From the NCBI RefSeq assembly GCF_905475395.1, contig NC_058337.1, positions 131,895,960 through 131,959,959 on the forward strand: DNA of 64,000 nt. The letters run 5' to 3'. Of this stretch, positions 10,100 to 22,355 are shown in pieces. This DNA comes from Chrysoperla carnea. Its lineage: Eukaryota; Arthropoda; Insecta; Neuroptera; Chrysopidae. The position numbers were made by a program, and so were the translations under genes. The notes beneath the pieces are model-generated. The model saw nothing but the letters and a program-made list of their open reading frames with translations, had not been told where the DNA came from and made no database searches. The stretch's first letter is position 1. Each line of letters opens with the position of its first letter.

Positions 10100-12822
10100 A
10101 TGTCTTCACGAAATAGAAAAATATATGTTTATCGAGGACGACCTCGACGAAACAATAATTTCAATACTTTCTGTACAGTTTTGGGATTTATATTTTTAAT
10201 ATGTGCTTTAGATACATATAGCAAAAAATCTGAAAATCAGTTAGAATTGGTTAATGATGAAGAACTATTAACGTTAATTAAAACCGAAAAATATGTTGTT
10301 GTTTTATTTAGTAAGTTGAAATTTTCATAAATACTTCATTATATTACGAAAATCATCTTGTCCATTTTGGGAAATTTTAGCCTCATAGACTTAAAAATTT
10401 TGTTTCTTAGACAGTGCTCTAAGGCGTTAGGTACTTTATTAGGTACTCCGAACCGTATGGCTATCATATAGATTAATTTTTCTATTTCAGCGAAGAAAGA
10501 TTGTGAAGTTTGTGATAATTATGAAACGGAGCTGATACATATTCGTGAAGATTTAGTCGACTCTCTTAACGCATGGGTTGTTAAAGCTGTGAACAGTCCA
10601 ATGGTACGATTGTACAGTCCTACAAAAGAACCAGCTTTGGTATTTTTCCGGCACGGCAATCCATTACTTTATGATGGGCCTTTAAATGATGAATTAATGT
10701 TACATACGTTAACTGATAACAAAGAACCGGTTGTAAAGGAATTATCAGATGATACGTTTGAGCATTTAACACAAGCTGCGACAGGAGCTACCACTGGTGA
10801 TTGGCTTGTGATGTTGTAAGTGTAAAAGACAGTAATAGAATGAGCATTTGTTCCGCCATTTTTAAGCCATGGTTAAGACCTCGATTTTCTTTATTATAAA
10901 ATTCAATTCCATCAAACATACAAACAAATTGAATTACAGGGAAGTTGGACTAGAAAATTTCAAATCAGAACATTACAGTCGATCCATTTGACGTTTCTTA
11001 TCCTTGTTGAGACTTCTTCAGCAACTTGATCTTATAAGTTGCTGAAGAAGTCTCAATAAAGAGATGAAACGTCCAACTGAATCAAGTGTAATGTTCTGAT
11101 TTGATATTCCTACTCCAACTCCCCTTTAAAAAGAAAAGTATGTGAGCAAATTGAATCAAAGCGAAATTGGGCTAGAAATATCAAATCAGAACATTACAGT
11201 CGATCCAGTTAGACGTTTCGTCTCTTTGTAGAGACTTCTTCAGCAACTTGATCTTATAAGTTGCTGAAAAAGTCTTAATAAAGAAATGAAACGTCCAACT
11301 GGATCAACTGTAATGTCCTGATTTGAATCTAGTCCAACTTCCCTTTGATTAAATTTGTTTATATACTTTTCGTTAGGGACGTGATAAAAAAATTCAAACT
11401 CTTTCGAATTTTCATTTAAAGAATATAAAATGGTGGATTTAAATACCCATTCCCCAAGTTCTATAATGACCACACAAGATACTTTATTAACATTTATTTC
11501 AAAATGTTAACAGCTATAGTAATGAATGTGTAGATTGCCAAAGATTACAAGCCCGTTGGGAAGCTGTAGGTTCTAAATTGAAAACTAGAATGAATACGGC
11601 AAGAGTTAATAAGGGGGCAAATGGTGCTGCGACTAGTCGAAGATTTGAAGTACAAGAAGTTCCTAGTTTTATTCTGTAAGTGATTTATAATTCAGAAGTC
11701 GATGTAACATAGATAACTTAAGGGAAGTTTAATAAATTGTATTCAATTTTGTTTTCTTACAGATTTCGTCAAGGGAAATATTACCGCTATACATTATCCA
11801 AACATGATGTTGCATCTTTAGTATCTTTCGCAGAACATGGATATAAAAATGCACGAGGAGTTCCTGTTCCTGTACCACTATCTCCATTGTAAGTTTAAAA
11901 AAAATGAGAGCCCATTTAGGCACATTTTCCTGTGTCTATAGCTGAATTTCTCCCAGGAACCTAAGGAACCTAAAATTTCGAACTCAAACATTCCAATCTT
12001 AACGCCCTGCAGGTTTCTACAGATGCAAATAACGTGTATGGAGGTTTCATCGACCTTCATACAGGTCCTACAATTGGGATCATCAACGATCCCCATGTTA
12101 TAAAGATGGTAGTTTAAATGACAGTGTCCTGTCAAGAGTCTCAGCATCCTTCTCAACTGTCGAGATGTGCTTGTCGTAGCCATTCCCTGGCTCGGTACAT
12201 TACGGAGCATCTTGCGAGGGGAATTACAGGTTCAGATGAAAAGAGAGTTTGAGACGACCCCTCTCGTGCCAACTAGTGCGCTGCTTCGTTCACTTTAACG
12301 TCAGAGTGGGCCAGGAAAAATATCCGCCTGAGTGTGTTATTCAGTGCCAGATGGTTCAGTATCTGGAAGCATTCATAGACTATCCTTTATTGGAATCTTG
12401 ACTCCTCAAGGGCCCGAAGTGCGGCCTGACTATCTGAGAAGATGCTGATATGTGCCTACTGCAACCTATCGTGTTAGATCTGTGGCTCTCTCATTACTGT
12501 CCTACAGTGCCACTGCTTGCAGCTCCTAAGTCGGTAAGCAACTGTCATGGGTTCCACTTCAATCATTAAAGGCTTAGTATCTTTGAAAAAAACTAACCGA
12601 ATTTTAGAAACAAAAACACAAGTAGTTTGTGCGCCTTCAAATTTTTATCTATTAAATTTTCTTTGCAGTGACGATTTAACAATAGCGATAGCTGATTACC
12701 TAAGGGAAAATCAATGGTTGTTCACAGTGGGTTTAGGAACATTTGGAATTGGTGTATTATTAGCACTTTGGCATAAAATACGGTCATCAAAACAAAAATC
12801 ACCAGAAAAAAAGAAGAAATAG
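10100..12822 (+). CDS. ER-type transmembrane protein with two thioredoxin-like domains
   Basis: Five exons give 325 residues: 10100-10310, 10491-10815, 11514-11675, 11763-11888, 12669-12822; all introns are GT-AG and phases agree. A hydrophobic segment at about residues 22-36 acts as signal or anchor. Two CxxC sites follow, CEVC (75-78) and CVDC (184-187); the second sits in a normal thioredoxin setting ([11 protein letters not shown]…) and is followed by EVPSFILFRQG, the cis-Pro region. A transmembrane helix spans about 291-309. The tail ends KKKK, which satisfies the KKXX ER-retrieval rule. Likely role: thiol-disulfide exchange or chaperoning in the ER membrane, like TMX/PDI proteins; the exact orthologue is not recognised. 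Intron 2 holds two palindromes and intron 4 a retrotransposon relic. Confidence 0.85.
10938..11125. repeat. palindromic element 1 in intron 2
   Basis: A ~188-bp near-perfect hairpin centred on ttgctgaa / ttcagcaa, with ends gggaagttgga and ccaactcccc. It is a sister of the element at 11160-11346. Confidence 0.85.
11160..11346. repeat. palindromic element 2 in intron 2
   Basis: A second ~187-bp copy of the same hairpin (ends aaattgggctag and ctagtccaactt), starting 35 bp after the first. Both share atcagaacattacagtcgat and its inverse. Confidence 0.85.
11905..12540 (-). pseudogene. non-LTR retrotransposon 3' fragment (RNase H and tail) in intron 4
   Basis: On the minus strand, 12300-12450 decodes an RNase H-like end (…[11 protein letters not shown], then a stop). 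12210-11940 then reads the post-RNase H tail with [19 protein letters not shown] and [16 protein letters not shown], the Cys/His knuckle at the C-terminus of RNase H-bearing LINEs of the R1/I/Jockey-like groups. Frameshifts and stops show it is dead. Related pieces lie at 23300, 29655, 30955, 36476 and 58940. Confidence 0.8.
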
Positions 12823-12922
12823 TTCCACACAAAAATTCAAAAAAAAATGCATTTTTAATTTTAAAAAGTTGTATTTTTTTAAGTATCTTTTTTATAAGGC
12901 ATTTTGATATATTTTATTAACA

Positions 12923-12928
12923 AATAAA
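12923..12928 (+). terminator. polyadenylation signal AATAAA
   Basis: A canonical hexamer 101 bases after the stop of the thioredoxin-like gene, in an A/T-rich 3' flank. Confidence 0.6.
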
Positions 12929-14259
12929 TTTTATAAAAAAACGTTAAAATGTTTATGAAAAAGATTTATAATGATCTCTGACGTTTCTTACAATGGCAGC
13001 ATTTTTATTTCAATTTTATTCGAGTCGTTTTGGTGCTTGAGATTGAAATTTGTTTGGAAAGTTTAGTAGAAATTTAAAAAATTTATAATTCTAAGAAGAT
13101 ATCATTCGAATATTTCTTTCACTGGCGGATGCAGTGTACATGAAGTTAGAAAGAAAGAATAGATGGCCATCTCTGGGGTTCTTATATCCAGTCTCATTTT
13201 CCGGGAGGCATCAATACGTTGATTCATTAATTATAAACTTTACCTTCCGAAACAGAGGCGCCCTCTTCTAACGAGTTTTGCTGAAAACAAATAACTAAAA
13301 AATTGTCTTCAAAATTGATTCCATAACGGATGCGTCTAGATTTACATCTAGATCCAAACCATCTGTTCCTTCTAGACTTGTACAGAAACGTAACATAAAT
13401 TAAGATTTCATGGTCCTCCATATATTCCCTTTATTTTTGAAATATCAGATGACTTTTTTACGTCAAATCTGGTTTATCAACATTGAAAACTTCTCTAAAC
13501 TTTCCAGGTAAGAAACTTCTCGATTATTGAACGATTTATTAAACAAAATCGATCATTACAATTTCATAAACTAAATAACCAGAAATTATTCTTAACTAAA
13601 CAGAATTCGTTTTTTTTTCTAAACAAACATTGATACCTAAAAAATATAAGATGTTCGAAAATTTGATTAATTCCAAACCGATTATGATCGTTTTAAAAAA
13701 TCGGTTATTTTAGTTTTTAATCAAAATTGTTTTCGATTACATAAGCTACGGTTGGAGATTTTAGTGGGAATGTTTCGCAATTGAAATGAAACTTCTTGAA
13801 ATTTCTAAATCAATCAGCAGTTGCGGAATTTTTTGCGAATTCAATCTCATAGTTGATGAAAAACTTTCGACTTTTAAAGGTTCAGGCGCCTTTTTAATTA
13901 CCGCCTAAGCTTAAATCCGCCTCTATCAGGAATTCAGAAACCAGGTCTGATCGGGTTCTTAACTCATAGAAGTATGATTTAAAATTTCTCTTTTATGGCA
14001 AGAAAAGTTATATTTAGTATGAAATTTCATTTCAATTATTCAAAATAATTTAGGAAAAGCAAAGCAGAATTTCTTAAGTAGGTATAATTAATTATTATCA
14101 CATATAGAACGAGGTGCTTTCACACATCGAATTCGGTGCTCAACATTAAATTAAAGAAGTCTAAGAGTAAAAAATAAATTACTAAACAGGTTTGTTGTAC
14201 CTCCTCAAATGTTAGAGAATAATTCAAATTTGACATCACACTTGCGTCATTGTTTATTG
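12929..14259. other. intergenic, nothing recognised
   Basis: No gene or repeat could be supported. Short ORFs here lack codon-use signal or homology that I recognise. Confidence 0.45.
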
Positions 14260-14810
14260 CCACGAAAAAAAAATGGAACACTTAAAATAAATTTAAACTT
14301 TCTCGAAATTTCAAACAGGTATATCTCGGCGAAAAATGATTGGATCTGAATGAAATATATTTTGATCCGATAGCTTGTAATTTCTAGTTTTTGAATCAAT
14401 ATCTCAAACATTTTTATCATCTCTTAATAGTTTATGGGCTGAAACGCTGAGAAAATTTTTTAATTAACTTGATATTAATTTTAAAAGCGTGCACGGGGTG
14501 CAGAATTATTTATACAAGAAATTGAGTATATGCAATCAAAACCTTGTTTATTTCTCTTTAAAATCCGCTTGTATTGACCTTTATCCGAGCTTCTAAGACT
14601 GAATTATTCGCCGATAAAGTGTGTTTCAGACCTGCGCATAAAATATTAAGGGACGATAAAAATGTTTGAGATGTTGATTCTAAAACTAGAAATTACAATC
14701 TATCGGATCATATATATTTCATTCAGATCCAAATATTTTTCGCCGAGGTATACCTGTTTGAAATTTCGAGAAATTTAAATTTTATTTTTAAGTGCGCCAC
14801 TTTCTTGTGG
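14260..14810. mobile_element. fold-back element with ~150-bp inverted arms
   Basis: 14260-14430 (ccacgaaaa…aacacttaaaat…cgaaatttcaaacaggtat) matches the reverse complement of 14650-14810 (…atacctgtttgaaatttcg…aagtgcgcc…cttgtgg) with scattered differences. The interior is non-coding. It is an old palindromic MITE. The next ~470 bp to 15284 shows nothing else. Confidence 0.8.
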
Positions 14811-15284
14811 GGCAGAATATAATACCCTTAATATATGACCAGGCGAGAGAGCAATTGAAGTATTTACTAGAAAGTTCAATTTTTCAATTATTCTCTAGCA
14901 TGTACAAATTTATAAAAGAGTTAAAAATTAAGACTAAGGTTAAAATCCTGACAATAAATAGTTAATAACCAGTTCTTTCTTTAACTATCCATTGCTTTAG
15001 TTTAAGGCCAGGAATCTTACTCCCTATTCCTGTCACTAGTGACACCACTGTGTTATGGCGTAGTTAAAAACAGATCTGAAATAATTAATACAAGACAATA
15101 GTAGAGGAGCTTGAACTTGGATTGATAAAAAGTCATCTCTGATCAATAATATTTGTTTCACAGTTTTAATGAATCCTAGTAATAATACTAACAGGATTAA
15201 ATCCCTGTGGAACAAAATAATTAGATAAAATTAGAAACATTTGGGTACGGATATTTCGGCTACGGAACCCTAAACTAACACTTT

Positions 15285-15420
15285 AAACACATTTAAGAAC
15301 ACTCTCCATTTAATTACCTTTCAAACGAAACAAAAAAATCAATTCATCCGTTTAGGCGCTACGATGCCACAGACAGACAGACAGACAGACAGACATACAC
15401 ACATAGCGGTCAAACTGAAA
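15285..15420 (+). repeat. dispersed repeat with (ACAG)n microsatellite
   Basis: Contains aattacctttcaaacgaaac, attcatccgtttaggcgcta, an (agac) run at 15371-15395 and acatagcggtcaaa. Copies of the same block occur at 45960-46105 (+) and 43885-44200 (-). No coding capacity. The rest of 15421-15951 holds only poly-T/A runs. Confidence 0.75.
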
Positions 15421-15951
15421 TTCAAGAATTCTCTCTTGTTATCAAGATCTACTTAGTACAGTCTGAAAATGTTGTTATATTAAAAAAAAATTTACTCGTC
15501 GGGGTGTAGCTCTAAAAAAAACTAGCAAAAGGAATAATAACACTAAACATGCGTTTTCTCGTAAAGTTTCCATCGGATTTGACTTCAATCGGTCTCATTT
15601 TTTTAGCTGTACAACCCCCTATCTACACTCCAATTTTTTCCGAAGTAATTTTCTTAAAAACTACTTTCTTTTTTTTTTTTTTAATTATCGCGTTGAAAAA
15701 CTGAACGAGTTATATTTTTTTTTGTAATACTGAGGTATCATTCGCCGCACATGCTGCACTAACTAGATATGCTTGAAAGCGAAGGTGTAAGAGCGCTTCT
15801 TCCTTTAGTCGGATTCCTCTACCTAACAAACTCTATCTAATGAGCAAAATAGCAGATTTACATCATATTTCAGTGGTGTCGTCTGAGATGATCGTAAGAT
15901 TCCCTGTCACCTATATTATCGGATTTTATCCTCGAAAAAATGAAAAGCAAA

Positions 15952-17946
15952 TTAAATATTATCAACAGCCACATTTATTTTAAATACAGTACTTAAATTC
16001 GTTAAGGCTGAACGAATATTCGTTTCAAATTCTTGTAATATTCGTGAAAAATCCATAATATTCGCTGGTTTCGATTCAATCCAATATTTATCGAACTCAT
16101 AAAATAAATAACAATAAAACTGATGAAAATGTTTAATCGTTGGTGTTGATTTCGAATAATTATAATTATAAATATGCGTCCGTAGATCACCCTCGACCAT
16201 TAAACGATACGCTAAACTTGTTATATTAATTCCAACAATTGCGAAAGCATATCCATATGTTGGATGTAGTGAATGTGACAGAACATGTTTAGCCACATCC
16301 GGATATTCAGTGGAAAAATATAATAAATTCTCTAAACCAAGTATACCCATACCACGAAAATCCGTTTTTGGATCATCACCTTGAAAACCAATATCTTGCC
16401 ATTGTTTACTAATACGATTCTCTAGTTCTTCGTCTGGTCGTAATAAACGCCACAATTGTAATAATTTCGCTTCATGTTCCAAATTTTCACTGGAATATTG
16501 TGTGGTACGTAAATTTTCGATTTCATGGTACATTTGTTTGTAGCCCCAAATTAAACGTACACATAAACCAAATGAGAATCCAAAACGATTGTGTATCGTA
16601 GGATTGATTTTTTTCGCTTGCAGTACCTGAAACAGTTTCCAAAAAAAATATTTATATATAAAGACTCACAAGAAAAATGGAAAATTTAAAATTTACTGAA
16701 ATTATTCATCTCTCCCTAGCGGTTTTTATGACCCGGTTGAAACTAGGATGAAACTCGAAGGTTCTTTATACTCCTAGAGTTTTCACGGAGTAAAGCTTCA
16801 GCGGTAGGAACACGGAGTTTTGTGTGCAGTTACCAGGACCGAAAGTAAAGCTGAAAAGGCCCCGGGACAAAACCAGATTAGGAGGCTTCATAAAAAAATC
16901 ACTAATAATATTGTGGAAATGCAAAGTAAAAATAACTTACTCACTTGTAGAAACTATAATACCACTCACCGGGGTCGCAAACATTGTTTTCGACGACAAT
17001 ATAGTTCACAATCTTAACTTGTATCCTTATAAAAGGGTATCAACTTTCTTATATGCTTAGATTTAGATACATACTTGACGTATATCAATTGAAGTTATTG
17101 ATATAGCAAACGCTAGGGGTGCTAAATTTAATTTTAATCTACAGTATCGACAGAACAAAAACTTTTTTTAAAAGGCTCCTACGACCTTTTGTCGAGTTTT
17201 CCATTAAATATTGCCGGTCTTTTCACGGAGTATTGCTGGTATTCTTACAGAATATTTGAACAGTATTGACGGTGTTCTCATAAAGGACAGGAGTATTCAC
17301 GGAGTGTTGCAGATATTCTCTGGGAGTACTCGCGAAATGCTGGAGTAAAATAGGCTGGAGTAAAAAACAGCAGCCGAAGGAATCGTCGATACCCCGAGTT
17401 TCAGACGAGATTTTTCGATGTTTTAGCGGTGCCGCTAAGGTTGATTAAAAAATTACTGTAATTTAGTCCGAAAAATGGGTCGAGAATCTGATACCAACAC
17501 AACTTGCATCAAATGTAACGGTTTGAATTTGTTTGAACGGAACTGTGTTCAGATCGACAATTGTATCGATAAAAAATTGAGAGTTATCAGCATGGGAGTA
17601 AGTAAATTATCAGAGTCTTGATCCCATTTTTCTATCTAAGCTCTACACTTATTTCTGAAGTTTTTGTTTAACATACCGTTAAAATCGAATGCTTTAAAAT
17701 TTCCTTTTCCATTTCGCCAACAATTCGACACTGTTCACTCATACTATTTAAATATGTGATTAAACTTTGTATACTAGTATTTCGTGATAAATGTAATGAT
17801 TTTTCTACACCAAGTGTTCTAGGTGCCCCAATCTCTTCGCCATAACAAATTCGTTGTAACTCACACAAACCAGTTGTTTTTCTTAAAAACCATTTCACAA
17901 GTAATCGAATATAATTGTAAGTCCATGACCAAAAGAAACTGAACAT
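15952..17946 (-). CDS. ELMOD2: ELMO domain-containing protein 2 (ARF/ARL-family GAP)
   Basis: Two exons, 17946-17677 and 16626-15952, joined in phase 0, give 314 residues, the usual ELMOD1/2 length. The N-terminus has a short hydrophobic start (MFSFFWSWTYNYI) and the ELMOD signature WFLRKTTGLCELQRICYG. Exon 2 carries the ELMO core WQDIGFQGDDPKTDFRGMG, in which R181 is the arginine expected for GAP activity. In the family, ELMOD2 stimulates GTP hydrolysis on ARL2 and ARFs, with roles at mitochondria, lipid droplets and centrosome/cilium. The intron (16627-17676) has short degenerate repeats of the form ggagtatt but no gene. It faces TMEM138 head to head. Symbol chosen over ELMOD1 on general likeness only. 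Confidence 0.9.
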
Positions 17947-18427
17947 GTTTACAAATTATAATTTTATACGCCACATATGAAAAACGCTACGTCAAAATAT
18001 ACATTTGACATATGTACGCCATTTTAAGTAAACAATAAGTCAAAGTCGAGTATTTTGAATTTTTGTATAAAAATTGACTAAATCGTACAAAACTCTTAAA
18101 ATATATCGAATAAACATTCTTATCAATTATTAATTAATATTTTGACCTTGGAAAATCATTGATTAATTACGTTTTTAATATAATTTCTGGTTACCATTTT
18201 GTAAACTTATGATAATCGAACAAACTATTTATTTTTCACGTTTCCATGGAAACCAAATGTACTCATAATATTGATATAATTTTTAGTAATAAATAAATTG
18301 TAATAGAAATTTTTATAAATTTTATTTTGAAAGAATGTGTTTTATGTTGGAGTGAAAAAAATGGAGTGAATTGTGATTAAATATTAAGCATTGTTATTTT
18401 TTCCTAATTAAATAATTTGTGTTGAAA
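17947..18427. promoter_or_regulatory. shared bidirectional promoter region, ELMOD2/TMEM138
   Basis: Only 481 bp separate the two divergent start codons, so both 5' UTRs and promoters must lie here or overlap. The region is AT-rich; no TATA box, CpG cluster or named motif stands out. Confidence 0.6.
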
Positions 18428-20491
18428 ATGGAAGTGTCGATGAAACCAGGACGATATGGCTGTACTTTGATAATGCTAATATGTCTTCTAGTTATGGATA
18501 TGTGTATTAATTCAATTGCAAATTATTATAAATGGAATCAAATTAAATTGCTTGTATTATTTGTGTAAGAGATTATTTCTATCTTTCGTTTTCATATTTT
18601 TTTCTAATGCTGGAATTTTGGAACAAGAAATGACAGTTCAGTTGACAAGAATGTTTTACATAAAAATACTCTCAATATGAGAACTGCATTCATTTCGGTA
18701 ACCCCTGGGGTGTAACAGAGTCCTACACCTGCCCGTTTCCTGTATTTTAGGGTCAATTTGCATAAAAGTCGGCCTTATTGACCACGAGATGGATAATCCA
18801 AAAATTTTTGTTTCAGTACTCAAGATGCTGGAATTCTATTAGCATTAATCGTACTTCTATTATCATTTTTTCAAACGTATATGTTCAAAGTTGGCTTAAT
18901 CAAATTATTATTTGAACGATTTATGTCTACAATTGTTATATGCGTCATATACTTTATGTTATCAGTGGGTTTACATGTATGGATCTTGGCTGATCGATGG
19001 GATAATCCAACGGAACGTTATTATTGGAAAGATTTGATGCTTGTATTGTTTGGCATACAAAGATTTGGTAAGTTTTATCTAAAACAATAAATACTTCATT
19101 TAAGTAACTCCAAAAAAATTGAATTTTGTTCTATCACACCCAAATTATATTCAATTTTGATAAATTAAGTATGTAATCCTACTAGGTTTGGATCATACTT
19201 TTTAAATTTGTGGTCAAATTTAACGTAACTCTAATGGGTTCCATGAATGTAGGGTTCTGGTCACAACATTTAGTATAACGGAGAATCTTAGCGAAAAACT
19301 AATATCACAGATGAAAAGTTTGACCAAAAATTAGTTGGATTCAAAAAAAATTTCATTCAAATCGCATAAAATCTGGCTGTTTTATCAAAAAAAATCGATT
19401 TTTTTTAACTTAATGACGTCATTAAAATCCAAGAAATTGAATTTTGCTCTATCACTCTCAAATTATTTCCAATTTTGATAATTAAAGTATGTAATCCTAC
19501 TAAGTTTGCGCCATACTTTTCAAATTTGTGTTCAAATTTAACGTAACTCTAATGGGTTCCATGAATGTAGGGTTCTGGTCACAACATTTAGCATAACAGA
19601 GAATCTTAGCGAAAAACTAATATCACAGATGAAAAGTTTGACAAAAAATTAGTAGGATGCAAAAAAAAATTCATTCAGATCGCATAAAATCTGGCTGTTT
19701 TATCAAAAAAATCAATTTTTTAACTTAATGACGTCATTAAAATCCAAAAAATTGAATTTTGCTCTATCACTCTCAAATTATTTCCAATTTTGATAAATAA
19801 AGTATGTAATCCTACTAAGTTTGCGCCATACTTTTCAAATTTGTGTTCAAATTTAACGTAACTCTAATGGGTTCCATGAATGTAGGGTTCTGGTCACAAC
19901 ATTTAGCATAACAGAGAATCTTAGCGAAAAACTAATATCACAGATGAAAAGTTTGACAAAAAATTAGTAGGATGCAAAAAAAAATTCATTCAGATCGCAT
20001 AAAATCTGGCTGTTTTATCAAAAAAATCAATTTTTTAACTTAATGACGTCATTAAAATCCAAAAAATTGAATTTTGCTCTATCACTCTCAAATTATTTCC
20101 AATTTTGATAAATAAAGTATGTAATCCTACTAAGTTTGCGCCATACTTTTCAAATTTGTGTTCAAATTTGACGTTACTATAATAGATGAAAATTTTGACA
20201 AAAAATTAGTAGGATTCAAAAAAAAATTCATTCAGATCGTATTTAATTTCTCAGGTCATCGGTAAAATTTAGCCATATTGACTCGGGTAAATAATCAAAG
20301 TCTAGCTTAGTAAAACAAATAATAAAATGGCCTAGCACAAAATGATTGAAATTAATGATTTTTTATTGATTCCAGTGAGTCCATTCTATTATTATTTTTG
20401 TAAACGGGCTGGTCTACGCATAAGTGATCCCAGATTTTATGAAGACCAATATTGGATTGCTGAACAATTAAAGAAATGTCCAAACAAGTGA
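18428..20491 (+). CDS. TMEM138: transmembrane protein 138, ciliary
   Basis: Three exons (18428-18564, 18817-19067, 20376-20491) with matching phases give 167 residues; the vertebrate protein is about 162. Conserved stretches include LLVLFVTQDAGILLAL, FQTYMFKVGLIKLLFERF, YFMLSVGLHVWIL, RW and the tail YYYFCKRAGLRISDPRFYED. Four hydrophobic segments fit a four-pass membrane protein. Family knowledge: a ciliary transition-zone/base protein, mutated in Joubert syndrome. Intron 2 (19068-20375) is swollen by a tandem repeat. Exon 1 starts at the first ATG after the shared promoter; a Met four codons later is also possible. Confidence 0.92.
19095..20245. repeat. ~316-bp tandem repeat, about 3.6 copies, in TMEM138 intron 2
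   Basis: The marker agggttctgg occurs at 19251, 19569 and 19884 (steps 318 and 315). A fourth partial copy resumes near 20060 and skips the middle. Each unit has aatgacgtcattaaaatcca and aatctggctgttttatca. The last copies are nearly identical. Confidence 0.92.
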
Positions 20492-21097
20492 AGGAATTCA
20501 TGGATTGGAAAAATTCTTTAAAGAATTTTTGATGTTTGTTGTCTCTTATCCTCTCTTAAATGTGAATTCAAGAGTCTCAAAAAAAAAAATGTTTCTCTGT
20601 GCCAGATGTTTTATAAAAAATGAAGATTATTGAAACTTAAAAAAAAAAATGTATTTTCTATTTGTAAAACTATTTTATAATCTTCAAAAAAAATTAAGGC
20701 GATTTGGAGTATATTGAAAGTTTTTCTAATGTTGCCAAAAAAAATAATTGAAAGTGAATATTTGCATAGTAGGAGGATAAATTTGATCTGTATTTAAAAA
20801 AAAAATTTTTGTAAATCCTATTATGTGTTTAGTTTTTCATAACTCGGTATTAATCTTAAAAGTTAGTCTAAAATAATATTTCTGGCCTAATTATTATTAT
20901 AGATAGAATTTGGATCAATTTATTCATTCAAAACTTAACAACCACTCCTCTCATTCTTCAAGTTTCATTACAAGCCATATGCAATCGTTTTTGTACAAGA
21001 TACCACAAAATAGATTTATTAACAAATTATTTCTAAAATAGGGTATTTTCCATTTTCTTCATGTCATCTTAGTTGGATAAATTTATCTGATTTTGTT
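20492..21097. other. 3' flank of TMEM138, nothing else recognised
   Basis: Several poly-A tracts (20579-20590, 20639-20650, 20796-20810) and AT-rich sequence. No canonical AATAAA stands out close to the stop. Confidence 0.45.
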
Positions 21098-21810
21098 ATT
21101 GAATTCGGTAAATTTTGGGAATACTAATTTTTTTTTAAATATGTTTCTTTCGTTGTAAAAAAATAAAGAAAAGGCATTTTCCGGCTCCGGAACGATCCAC
21201 ACGACTTTCTGTACGCGTTTTTGGGACAATTTATCCCTACATTGTTTTCTTTGGTGACCTTTTCTTGAATATCTCTGCTTCTATTGATCGGATTGAGACG
21301 AATAAAAAAAAAATTATTTGGGCTCGTAATCAGGTTTAAAAAAACCGTTGGCACTATCCGAAAGAACATACAAAACTGAACTGTAACAGCTGTTGAAATG
21401 AAATTCGTTTTTCTCAAAATTGAAGTTATGTATCGGGCTAAAATTTACCATCCTATTTTATGATCATAAGTTACATCTTTTTTTCAGAATTTCAACTCAT
21501 TTCCGCCATTTTTCGAAAATTTATCAGAGAAAGTTGAAAATATGAGGTTTCTTTAAGATTTTGAGGTTATTTTCCATGTTTAGAGTTTGATAACAAGCAA
21601 GATCGATGCAAAAATTCTTAACAAACAATTCTTTTTTATTTGTCTCAATTAGATCAATAGAAACAGAGATATCCAAGAAAACATCACCAAAGAAAACAGA
21701 AGAGGTAAAAACCGCTTTAGAAGGTCGCGCGGATCGTTCCGAAACCGGAAAACAATGAAAGAAACCTATTTAAAAAAAATTAGACATTTCCCAAAATTTA
21801 CCGAATATAT
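21098..21810. mobile_element. fold-back element with ~200-bp diverged arms
   Basis: The left arm 21098-21310 (attcggtaaattttgggaa…ccggctccggaacgatcc…tttctttggtgac…tctattgatc) is mirrored at 21630-21810 (gatcaatagaaac…caccaaagaaaaca…ggatcgttccgaaaccgg…cccaaaatttaccgaat). Arms are roughly 80-85% alike by eye. No transposase is present. A 97-codon minus ORF at 21124-21417 falls in the arm and is not taken as a gene. 21811-22355 shows nothing further. Confidence 0.8.
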
Positions 21811-22355
21811 TATCAAAAACAGGTAGATTTCCTGCTTTTTATTTTTAAAATAGTATTTCGCCAGAACCTTTTCAAAATCAATGAATATCAAAATCCCAAT
21901 TCATTTGCTTTCTGAAGTCTTCTTTGGCGCGTTAAAGTTTAGGAGGTTTATTAATATTTACAAACATTTAACTACAGTTGAATTAACGCCATCTTCAGCC
22001 AAATGGTTTATTATTCAACTGTCGTAAAGAAATTTAATTCCGTTTTATGTTTTTCACGAATTTATTTGTTGCCAATCCATACGTCTGATTGGTTATAAAA
22101 AATTAGATACCCAAATTCAAAAATAAACTTCCACGAAAGACAATTATTTGATCAATGTCAAAAAATACAAAATCAATTGATTCAGGCCTCTGAAATAATA
22201 TCGTAATTCTAAATAAAAATTTCTTTGAAAGACTGAAACGAATAACCTAAGAGCGCCTATCGATAAATTTTAAATGTGAATGATTCTCAATTCGATTCAT
22301 ATATCACGCTAGACTTTTCTAATCCTGGAATACGTGCGTGGTATTATCAGTGGGT

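Noticed and set aside
16820-17060. two overlapping plus ORFs in the ELMOD2 intron
   Set aside because: Antisense to an intron, overlapping each other, with no known motif.
21124-21417. 97-codon minus ORF
   Set aside because: It falls inside the arm of a fold-back element and shows no known motif.
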